In this document: one piece after another, positions 54,385 to 62,796 of the stretch
How the letters are laid out: every line of letters starts with the position of its first letter
Numbering within the stretch: position 1 is the first letter of the stretch
Origin: Fodinicola feengrottensis
Lineage (GTDB): Bacteria > Actinomycetota > Actinomycetes > Mycobacteriales > HKI-0501
Length of the DNA: 64,000 bases
NCBI RefSeq assembly: GCF_010993775.1
Contig: NZ_WOTO01000018.1
Location: 62,001 to 126,000, forward strand
Reading direction: 5' to 3'
Program-made: the position numbers and the translations under genes
Notes under the pieces: generated by a model
Told to the model about the DNA's origin: nothing
Seen by the model: the letters and a program-made list of their open reading frames with translations, nothing else
Database searches by the model: none

Positions 54385-56027
54385 CTAACGCGCTATACGA
54401 ATCCTGTCGATCCGGTCCCTGATCTGCTGCAACGGTGGCGGGGTGGTGAGCTGCTGGGCGACCAGATGGCCGGAGCCGGCGCCCAGGCCGGCACCCGGGT
54501 GGGTTGACGAACCGATGTGCCACAGGCCCTCCACCGGAGTGCGGTGGGAGCGGGTGGACGGCAGTGGTCGCCAGAACAGTGACTGGTCGAGGTCGCAGGC
54601 GCCACCGTACGGGTCGCCGAAGCGCGCGTTCGGATTTGCCCTCTCCAGGTCGACTGGGGTGATGATTTTGGTGTCCAGCACCAGATCCGCGAGACCGGGC
54701 GCGTGGTCGGCGATCCGGTCGAGGACCCGGTTGGCGTAACCGGCGGCGAGTTCCTCGGTCCAGCCCCGCGAAGTGTCCAGTTCCCCGGCCGAGTCACCAG
54801 TCGGCGCGTACGGCACCTCTTGAAGCTGGATCCACAGTGCTGCCGCGCCTTTTGGTACGCGAGTGGGATCCAGTACGTCCTGCCGGCCGACCACCACGGT
54901 CGGCGCCGCCGGCGGCAGCAGTCCGGCTTCGGCCTGGGCACACGCGATGGCCGTGCTGGAAGAGCCGTCGGTGATGTGCACCATCGGCACCGGCGCGAGT
55001 CGCGAGTCCCGCCAGCGCGGCGGCGCCGAAAGTGCCACGTGGATCTGCATCGCGCCCCGCCCGAAGCGGAACCGAGCCGCCTCCTGGCGTACCGGTTCCA
55101 ACTCGGCGACCTTGGTTTTGTCCGCCGGCAACAGGGATCCGTAAAGCACGTCCGGGGTCACCGACGCGAGAACGGCCCTGGTAGCCGAGATCCGGCTCTC
55201 GGTCGTCCGAACGCCAATCGCTTTTCCGGCCGCCACCACGATTTCCTCGACCCGCTCGCCGAGCATTACTCGCACGCCGAGCTCGTCGAACAACGCCTGG
55301 AATGCGGCCAGAAAGTTCTTCGCACCGCCCTGCACCACGGACAGGCCGGCGCCATGGATGCTGGCGGCGAGCAGCGGCATCATCAGTCCACCCTGGGCGT
55401 GGTCCGGGGTCAGGCCGGCGTGCAGTAACCAGGGCGCAAAAAGGTGATCGACTTCTGGCCCGGCGAAACGGCTGCGGGCCCAGGCCCGGCCGCTCAGCGT
55501 CGCGTCGAGCGGAGCAAGTCCTCCAGGTCGTCACGTCCAGATTTTCGCCACCCGACGGTGAAAGTCTTCAAATTGCCGACTGAACGCGGCTCGCCGGCCA
55601 GCATCGCGCCAATCACCGGCAGATGTTTCTCCATTTCGCCGAGAGCGACCAAATAGGCGGCACCATCGGCCGGGTCGGCGAAACCTTCGGCCGTCCGCAC
55701 CGGATCACGAAAACACAGGCTCACCCGGCCATCGGCGGCCACGCTCGCGCCGACTTCGGTGTCGGAATCGCAGTATTTCAAGCCGTGCCGGTGCAAATCC
55801 GGGCCGAGCGCGGCGTACGCGCCGCTGCCAAGGAAAAGCGTGTGCCACGAGGAGAAAGTGTCGTGCTGGTAGCCCGGAACGGTCAGCTCACCGGAGTCGA
55901 TGAAGCCGCCTATCCGGTCGTTGCCGTCGACCAGGGTCACTTTCCAGCCCGCCTTGGCCAACTCGGCCGCGGCGACCATCCCGTTGATCCCGGCGCCGAT
56001 CACGATCGCGTCGGTCTGGCTGACCAT
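54385..56027 (-). CDS. CrtI/phytoene-desaturase-like FAD oxidoreductase, frameshifted
   Basis: About 545 residues. N-terminal dinucleotide motif AIVIGAGINGMVAAAELAKA then DRIGGFIDSGE; C-terminal FAD motif GLWHIGSSTHPGAGLGAGSG, both hallmarks of the CrtI family. Frame break near 55505. ATG 56027 lies inside the end of paaX (28-base overlap), so it is co-transcribed with paaX and the downstream SDR. No carotenoid genes are near. A role in oxidising or reducing a ring intermediate of the aromatic pathway is more likely than carotenoid synthesis. Confidence 0.82.
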
Positions 56028-56894
56028 GGTTCTCCCTGGAGTGAGACGGTGGTTTCCAGATGCCGGCGGGCCGGCTTTTCTAGCCGCTCGCGGATGGTCC
56101 CGAAAAGTTCGGCGGCTTTGGCGCCATTCCAGTCGGCCGGCAGCACCTGCGCCGGCAGTCCGGGATCCAGATACGGCAACCGGCGCCACTGCGTCAGAAT
56201 CGGGACGTAGTCAGCGAAAGCCTCCTGATCGGTGGCCGTCCGCCGGCGCGCCCACCGCCGCCACACCGGCTGGCTGCCGGCAAGGAAGTCGGCGTACGAG
56301 TCGTGCAGTCGCTCCATGTCCCACCACTGACCGATCTTTGACGTCAGATCGGCGTCGTTTAGGTAGTCCGCGCTGAAAAACTCAACATACGGCGTCAGCT
56401 CCAGCCGGGCCACCAGATCGGTCGCGCTGGTCCGAAGGTGCGCCGGCGCGATCCACACTCCTGGCGAGACGGTGCCGAAGCCAAGCCGGCTGAGCTGCGT
56501 ACGCAACGTGTGCCGGCGATCCCGCTCGGACTCCGGCACCGAGAACACCGCGAGGATCCAGCCGTCCCGCACGGATGGCCGGGGCAGCGCGAAAATCCGC
56601 TGGTCGCCCTCGTCCAGCAGGTGCTCGGCCGGTTCGGAAAGGGCATAGCCGGCGCGCGCCGCCGACCTTCTCGGCGATCAGCATGCCGCGCCGCTTCAGC
56701 CGCGAGACGGAGGACCGCACGGCCGCCTCGTCGATGCCGAGGTCGGCCAGCAGCCGGACCAGCGCGGCCACCGAGAACCACCGGCCGGCCTGCCGCCCGT
56801 CCAGCCCGCGCAGGCCGTAGAGCGTCACGATCAGGTGCCGTGGCTGGGCGAGCCGTTCGATCACGGCCGGCGGGGCTGCTGTCACAAAGGCCAC
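56000..56894 (-). CDS. PaaX-family transcriptional regulator, frameshifted
   Basis: About 297 residues. N-terminal winged helix: HLIVTLYGLRGLDG, LVRLLADLGIDEAAVRSSVS and RLKRRGMLIAEK; middle domain DGWILAVFSVPESERDRRHT and GFGTVSPGVWIAP; C-terminal domain FLAGSQPVW and DYVPILTQWRRLPYLDPGLP. Frame break near 56655-56662 in a GC repeat. Family members sense aryl-CoA esters (phenylacetyl-CoA in E. coli). It heads the minus-strand operon, divergent from a CoA ligase gene, and probably controls both. Confidence 0.9.
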
Positions 56895-56934
56895 GATAAC
56901 CGTCTCAGTGGCCCAGCACCGAACATGCTGTTCT

Positions 56935-56957
56935 CTTGACTGTCGTCACGAGTCAAG
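56935..56957. promoter_or_regulatory. Candidate PaaX operator in divergent promoter
   Basis: CTTGACT-N9-AGTCAAG, a perfect 7-base inverted repeat, midway between the paaX start (56894) and the CoA-ligase ATG (56993). One such site could govern both directions. It differs from the E. coli PaaX site but has similar two-half-site symmetry. Confidence 0.5.
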
Positions 56958-56992
56958 CATACTGGGGGCAGAGCTGGAAGGCGGTGCGTTCC

Positions 56993-58549
56993 ATGCGGCT
57001 TTCACCCTCCGCGCATCTCGACACGTTCTGCCGGGACCACCTGCCCGCGCCGGACAGCTGGCCGGAGTTCGACTTCACGCTGCCGGAGCTGGCCTATCCG
57101 GCCGAGCTGAACTGCGCCGCGGAGCTGGTGGACGGCGACAGCGACCGGCGTTGCCTGCTCGGCGACGGCGAGGTGTGGACGTACGCCCAGGTGGCGGATC
57201 GGGCCCGTCGGGTCGCGGCGGCGCTCACCGACGATCAGGGGCTCGTGCCGGGGAACCGAGTGTTGTTGCGTGGCCCCAATAATCCGTGGCTGGTGGTCAG
57301 TTGGCTCGGCGGTTTGCTGGCCGGTGGAGTCGTGGTCACCACGATGCCACTACTGCGGCCCGGCGAGCTGGCCACCATCGGCGAGATTTCCCAGCCAACG
57401 GTGGCGCTGTGCGACCCGCGCTTTCTCGATGACCTGGTTTTGGCCGACATTCCGGGATTGCGCATCTTGACGTACGACGATTTACAGATTTCCACCGTAC
57501 GGGCGGATTTCACTCCGGTGCGGACGGCAGCAGATGACGTGGCGATGCTGGCTTTCACGTCCGGCACCACCGGACGGCCCAAGGCCACCATGCATTTCCA
57601 CCGGGACGTGCTGGCTATCGCCGACACGTACGGACGGCATGTTCTGCAGCTGCGTCCGACCGACCTGGTGGTCGGAACTCCGCCGCTGGCGTTCACTTTT
57701 GGGTTGGGCGCACTGGTGATTTTCCCGCTGCGGGCCGGCGCGGCGACTTTGTTGCTGGAAAAAGCGGCGCCTGAGCTGCTGGTCGACGCTATTGAAGAGC
57801 ATGCCGTGACGGTCGTCTTCACCGCCCCCATCGCATACCGGGCGATGCTCTCGGAGCGCAATCTCGGAAGAATCTCGTCGCTGCGGCGCTGTGTGTCCGC
57901 CGGCGAACACCTGTCGGCGGCGATCTGGTCGGATTTCCGGGAAAAGACCGGCATCCGGATCCTGGACGGCATCGGTGCGACCGAGATGCTGCACATTTTC
58001 CTGTCCCGCACCGAAACCGACGACAAGGCCGGCTCGACCGGCCGTCCAGTGCCGGGCTACCAGGCGATCGTCGTCGGCCCGGCCGGCGACCCGGTGCCGG
58101 ACGGGACGCCCGGTCAGTTGGCCGTCCGCGGCCCGACGGGCTGCCGCTACCTCGCTGACGACCGGCAGCACGACTATGTCCGGAACGGCTGGAATATCAC
58201 CGGAGACACGTACATCCGCGACACGGACGGCTGGTTCTGGTTCCAGGCCCGCAGCGACGACATGATCGTTTCGGCCGGTTACAACATCGCCGGCCCGGAA
58301 GTCGAAGAAGCCCTGCTCAGACACCCCGACGTTGCCGAATGCGCGGTCGTCGGCGCGCCTGACGACTTACGCGGCACGGTTGTCAAGGCCGTCGTCGTAC
58401 CCACGAACGGTGTTTTACCGGACGTCAAGGCTTTGCAGGACTTCGTCAAGAGCGAGATCGCGCCCTACAAGTATCCGCGCATCATCGAGTTCCGCACCGA
58501 ACTGCCCCGCACCGCCACCGGCAAGCTCCAACGTTACCGCCTTCGCTGA
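56993..58549 (+). CDS. Aryl-CoA ligase (benzoate/2-aminobenzoate-CoA ligase family)
   Basis: 519 residues, intact. Adenylate-forming enzyme: P-loop LAFTSGTTGRPKATMHFHRD, DGIGATEMLHIFLS, ITGDTYIRDTDGWFWFQARS and GYNIAGPEVEEALLRHPDVA, C-terminal Lys in PRTATGKLQRY. The N-terminus SPSAHLDTFCRDHLPAPDSW is characteristic of 2-aminobenzoate/benzoate-CoA ligases. ATG 56993 is chosen over the upstream TTG because the latter lies inside the palindromic operator. It starts the plus-strand arm of the divergent catabolic cluster. Confidence 0.9.
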   Translation: MRLSPSAHLDTFCRDHLPAPDSWPEFDFTLPELAYPAELNCAAELVDGDSDRRCLLGDGEVWTYAQVADRARRVAAALTDDQGLVPGNRVLLRGPNNPWLVVSWLGGLLAGGVVVTTMPLLRPGELATIGEISQPTVALCDPRFLDDLVLADIPGLRILTYDDLQISTVRADFTPVRTAADDVAMLAFTSGTTGRPKATMHFHRDVLAIADTYGRHVLQLRPTDLVVGTPPLAFTFGLGALVIFPLRAGAATLLLEKAAPELLVDAIEEHAVTVVFTAPIAYRAMLSERNLGRISSLRRCVSAGEHLSAAIWSDFREKTGIRILDGIGATEMLHIFLSRTETDDKAGSTGRPVPGYQAIVVGPAGDPVPDGTPGQLAVRGPTGCRYLADDRQHDYVRNGWNITGDTYIRDTDGWFWFQARSDDMIVSAGYNIAGPEVEEALLRHPDVAECAVVGAPDDLRGTVVKAVVVPTNGVLPDVKALQDFVKSEIAPYKYPRIIEFRTELPRTATGKLQRYRLR

Positions 58550-58628
58550 GTTTCTCGCGGCAGTCTCCGTTGACCGATCACCCCCGGGCTGCGCAAGGCT
58601 GTCCAGTGTCGTCTCTGGGGAGGTTGCG

Positions 58629-59418
58629 GTGGCCGAGTTGGCTGGGCGGGTGGCCGTTGTCACTGGTGGGGCCACGATTATGGGGGGCCGCGGTGGTGCG
58701 GGTCATGCATGCCGCCGGGGCGAAGGTGGTGATCGCGGACATCGACTCAGCAGGCGCCGACCGGGTGGCCGCGAGCTGCGGCGACGGGGTTTTGAGCGTA
58801 CGCACGGACATCACCGACGATGCTGCCCTTGCGTCCTGTGTGGACACCGCGGTGCACGCGTACGGACACGTGGACACGATTGTCAACCTCGCCTGCACCT
58901 ATGCGGACGACGGCTTCGAGTCGAATCGGGACCAGTGGCTTGAAGCGCTAAACGTGAACGTGGTCAGCGCGGCTTTGCTCGTACGCGCCGCATACGAGCA
59001 GCTGAAGGCCAGCGGCCGTGGTGCGGTGGTGAACTTCGCGTCCATCTCGGCGAATGTGGCGCAGACCGGCCGGTGGCTCTATCCGGTCAGCAAGGCCGCG
59101 ATTGTGCAGCTCACCCGCAATATGGCGATGGACTTGGCAGCGGACCGGATCAGGGTGAACGCGGTGTCGCCGGGTTGGACGTGGTCGGCGGTGATGGACC
59201 AGCTCAGCGGGTCCGACCGGGCGAAGACGGACAGAGTCGCCGCGCCTTTCCATCTGCTACGCCGGGTGGGTGATCCCGAAGAGGTCGCCGAGGTGGTCGC
59301 GTTCCTCTGCTCGGATGCGGCCAGTGTGGTGACCGGCGCGGTGTGGGCCGCCGATGGCGGGTATTCCGCGATGGGGCCAGAACAGGCCATTTCCGCCATT
59401 CCGTTGCTGAGCGAATAA
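58629..59418 (+). CDS. SDR-family dehydrogenase, frameshifted
   Basis: About 263 residues. GTG 58629 with GGGGAGG upstream; opening GRVAVVTGGATIMG, catalytic Ser in VNFASISANV and YPVSKAAIVQLTRNMAMDLA, C-terminal VTGAVWAADGGYSAMGP. One extra G in the run near 58682-58687 shifts the frame before AAVVRVMHAAGAK. Together with the other SDR and the hydratase it fits a beta-oxidation-like section of the pathway, or dehydrogenation of a dihydrodiol. Confidence 0.88.
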
Positions 59419-59455
59419 GATCTTTTTCGAATCCGACGTCAGGGGAGCGACCTCA

Positions 59456-60697
59456 TGCCCAAAGTGACTATTGTTGGCGCCGGCCAGTCCGGGTTGCAGT
59501 TGGCCATCGGCCTGCTGGGTAACGGTTTCGAGGTGACGGTTGTCTCGGACCGGACGTCGGAGGAGATCGCGACCGGCAAGGTGGCCTCCAGCCAGGCCAT
59601 GTTCGACACCGCGCTGCAACACGAACGCGACCTCGGGCTGAACTTCTGGGAAGAAGAATGCCCGCCGATCGAAAGCATCGCCTTCGCCGTGCCGGCGCCG
59701 CCGGACAGCCCGCAGGCGGGCGGCAAGGCGATCGACTGGGCCGGCAAGTTGGACAAGGTCGCCCAGTCGGTTGACCAGCGGTTGAAATTCCCGGCCTGGA
59801 TGGCCGAGTTTTCCAAGCGCGGTGGCGATCTGGTGATCCACACGGCGACCGCCGCCGATTTGCAGACGTACGCGAACGAGTCCGATCTGGTCATCGTGGC
59901 CGCCGGGAAGGGCGATATTGTCCGGCTTTTCGAGCGTGACGCCGAACGCAGCACCTATGACGCGCCGCAGCGCTCGCTCGCCTTGACCTACGTCAAGGGC
60001 TTGGCACCGCGACCCGAGTTCTCGGCGGTGAGCTTCAACCTGGTGCCGGGGCTGGGGGGAGTATTTTATTTTCCCAGCACTGGCCACCACCGGACCCTGC
60101 GACATCATGGTTTTTGAGGCCATTCCGGGCGGGCCGATGGATCGCTGGGCCGATGCCACCGATCCGGCCAAGCACCTGGAAGTGTCGCTGTCGATCCTGC
60201 GGGACTTCGTGCCGTGGGAGTACGAGCGGTGCGCGAACATCTCCTTGACCGACGATGGTGGCGTGCTGACCGGACGTTTTCCCCCGACCGTACGCAAACC
60301 GGTGGTGACGCTGCCGGGCGGTGGGAAGGTGCTCGGGTTGGCGGACGTGGTGGTGCTGAACGACCCGATCACGGGTCAGGGTTCCAACAATGCCAGCAAA
60401 TGTGCGGCTTCCTACCTGAAGTCCATTGTGGAGCATGGCGATCGGCCGTACGACGAGGAGTTCATGCGGGCCGCCTTCGAGACCTTCTGGGATGAGGCGC
60501 AGTTCCCGACGATCTGGACGAACGCGTTACTCGGCCCGCCACCGGACCACGTTCTGCAGCTGCTCGGCGCGGCCGGCGAGGAACCGCGGATCGCGCACCG
60601 CTTCGCCAACGATTTCGACGACCCACAGGACTTCTTCGAGTGGTTCATGGACCCGGACAAAGCCGCCACCTACCTGGCTGACCTCGCCAAATCCTAG
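59456..60697 (+). CDS. Styrene/indole-monooxygenase (StyA)-family flavoprotein, frameshifted
   Basis: About 413 residues. Two-component group E flavin monooxygenase fold: VTIVGAGQSGLQLAIGLLG near residue 5, ATGKVASSQAMFDTALQHE, DLVIVAAGKGDIVRLFERD and the FAD segment LNDPITGQGSNNASKCAAS. One extra G in the run at 60056-60061 shifts the frame (GEYFIFPALATTGPCDIM expected). It probably epoxidises or hydroxylates an aromatic ring, using reduced FAD from a separate reductase not visible here. ATG 59456. Confidence 0.88.
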
Positions 60698-60707
60698 TTT
60701 TTCCACA

Positions 60708-60754
60708 AACGCCCCGTTACGTTACTTGCGTCCCGGCGCAAGCAACGGGGCGTT
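60708..60754. terminator. Hairpin terminator between convergent genes
   Basis: AACGCCCCGTT (60708-60718) pairs with AACGGGGCGTT (60744-60754), with further pairing of CTTGCG and CGCAAG inside. The left arm contains an exact 5-base doubling, GTTAC GTTAC at 60716-60725, which unbalances an otherwise near-perfect stem. Its core matches the terminator at 39339-39373. Confidence 0.75.
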
Positions 60755-60761
60755 GAGGACT

Positions 60762-61217
60762 TTAGTGCGACAGCGACTCGAGGGCCTTGTCGGCGTGGAG
60801 GTCGAATTTCAGCTCGCTGGAGATCACGTCCTTGATGATGCCGTCTTTGCCAATGACAAATGTTGAGCGCTTGACCGGGGTCAGCATGGCGAGGATTTTG
60901 CGTTTGACGCCGTAGGCGGTGGCGACTTCGCCGTTCACATCGGACACCAGCGGGTAGTCGAAGCTGTGCTTGTCGGAGAACTGCTTCTGTTTTTCGACCG
61001 TGTCAACGCTGATGCCGACGCGCTGCGCGCCCAGCTTCTCGAATTCCGCCTTCAGGTCCCGGAAATGACAGCTTTCCGTCGTGCAGCCAGAGGTCATCGC
61101 GGCCGGATAGAAGAAAAGCACCACCGGACCGTCTTCCAGCATGGCCTTCAGATGCCGGGTCTTGCCGTCCTGATCGGACAGTTCGAAGTCGGGAGCCGGA
61201 TCGCCGGGCTTCACCAT
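60762..61217 (-). CDS. bcp: Thioredoxin-dependent peroxiredoxin (BCP/PrxQ type)
   Basis: 151 residues, intact, ATG 61217. Thioredoxin fold with VLFFYPAAMTSGCTTESC: peroxidatic Cys in SGC and resolving Cys five residues on, the PrxQ arrangement. Reduces hydroperoxides in the cytosol with thioredoxin. It lies 19 bases after the PlsC gene on the same strand and may share its transcript; a terminator follows. Confidence 0.93.
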   Translation of the reverse strand: MVKPGDPAPDFELSDQDGKTRHLKAMLEDGPVVLFFYPAAMTSGCTTESCHFRDLKAEFEKLGAQRVGISVDTVEKQKQFSDKHSFDYPLVSDVNGEVATAYGVKRKILAMLTPVKRSTFVIGKDGIIKDVISSELKFDLHADKALESLSH

Positions 61218-61236
61218 CGGAGCACCACTTTCATTC

Positions 61237-61986
61237 TCAGCTGGCACGTCCGGCGGTCTCGCCAGACGCGGTCGACAGTACGGGTCGCGGCGCGGTGCCG
61301 CCGAGATGGGCCGGCAGCCACCAGGGATCGGTGCCCGGCGCGGGCCGCAGTGGATAGTCGCGCTGCGCCTCGTCGAGCATGGCCGCCAGTCGGTCGTGCA
61401 ACTCGACGGCGGCCTTTTCGGCTTCCCGCCGCCGTGGGCGCATCGGCTCACCGAAGCTGATGAGCACGGGCGACCCCCAGGCCTTGCGGGCTGGAAGGGG
61501 TGGTCACGGGGTGAGCACTCGGTGGCTGCCCCAGAGCACGACCGGGATCAGCGGCACGCCGGCGGCGGCCGCCATCCGGACCGCACCGGCCTTGATCTCG
61601 CCGACCGTCCAGCTCACATTCACCTGGGCTTCGGGGAAAACGCCGAGCAGCTCGCCTTCTTTCAGCACCTCCAGCGAACGCCGGTAAGCCGGCATGCCGT
61701 CGTCGCGATCGACCGGAATGTGTTTCATGGCCCGCATCAGCGGACCGGCGATCGGATGGTCAAAGGATTTCGCAGTGGCCAGGTATCGGATCTTGCGACC
61801 GGTCGAGCGATGCATCGCCCATTCGGTGAGAGCGAAGTCGACGTAGCTGAAATGAGTGATCGCCAGCACCGCGCCACCAGTACGAGGTAGGTTCTGGATG
61901 CCTCGTACTCGCCGGCGCAGGTTCAGCGACTGGAAAAGCGCGCGACCGACGGTGATCGCGGTCGTGTAGACCGGCTCACGGGTCAT
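61237..61986 (-). CDS. PlsC-family acyltransferase, frameshifted
   Basis: About 250 residues. HX4D in ITHFSYVDFALTEWAM, phosphate-binding FPEAQVNVSWTVGEIK (FPEG variant with Ala). One extra C near 61510-61513 shifts the frame (RVLTRDHPFQPARKAW expected); the C-terminus reads VLISFGEPMRPRRREAEKAA. ATG 61986 overlaps the DUF1295 stop region, so it is the third gene of a lipid operon. Confidence 0.88.
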
Positions 61987-62790
61987 GTGTCTTCTTCCTT
62001 GGCGGAAGAGGGAAGAATCCGCTCGTACGCTCGACATAATCGGCGAATCCCGGCCGGTCGCGCATATGCTTTTCCAGGACGCGCTTGCCGGTGCCACGCG
62101 CCAGGAAATACGTCATGATCAGCGGCGACAACACGGTTAGCGCCCGCCCGGCCACGCATCCGCGGCGATGAGGAAAAGCCCCCACACACACGCACGCATC
62201 ACCGAAATAGTTGGGATGCCGGGTGTAGCGCCAGAGCCCCTCGGTCATGACCACGCCTTTGTTGGCGGGACGCGCTTTGAACCGCACCAACTGCAGGTCG
62301 CCAACAGCCTCGAAGAAGAAGCCGACCAGCCAGATCGCGGCTCCCACCCAGGCGACGATGCCCAGCCCACCGGCCGAAAACTGCGTCACTTGGACGGGCA
62401 GCGACACGAACCACATGGCGACGCCTTGCACCAGATAGACGCTGCGCAATGCGTACGCGTCGCGGTTGCCTTTCGCCCGCGACAAAAGCTTGTCGTAGCG
62501 GGGGGATCCTCGCCGTGCCTGCGCCCGCGCCATCCAATGTGGACGGCCAGTCGGACGCCCCAGAGCACCGTCAAAGCGGTGATCAGCCAGCGCCGAGCGG
62601 GGTCGCCATGGCCCGCGGACGCGACCAGGGTGACGATCGCGATGAGCGCGAAACCCAGTCCCCAGGCCACATCGATGACCGCGTGTTTGTGATAGATCAG
62701 CGCAGCGGCGAAAGTGATCGCGAGCAGCACGACGACGGCCAGCGCGGTCAGCGGCAGGGTGTGCAGGAATGAACCGAGGGCGAAAGACAA
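61976..62790 (-). CDS. DUF1295 (steroid-5-alpha-reductase-like) membrane protein, frameshifted
   Basis: About 270 residues with six or seven helices. Family signatures: YHKHAVIDVAWGLGFALIAI and GLWRYTRHPNYFGDA, the NADPH-site-like RHPNYFG motif of this superfamily. Breaks near 62507, near 62205-62215 (GT repeat; WWGLFLIAA expected) and near 62153-62160. The start is probably TTG 62790, just after the methyltransferase stop. Genes of this family often accompany cyclopropane/methyl-fatty-acid synthases, suggesting reduction of a methylene intermediate; that role is inferred. Confidence 0.85.
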
Positions 62791-62796
62791 AACAAG

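Noticed and set aside
54385..56027. Carotenoid desaturase (crtI) assignment.
   Set aside because: The fold matches, but there is no crtB, crtE or other carotenoid gene; the gene overlaps paaX in an aromatic-catabolism-type operon.
56936..56992. TTG start at 56936 for the CoA ligase.
   Set aside because: It falls inside the palindromic operator, and the family N-terminus begins at the ATG 56993 with a better upstream ribosome-binding region.
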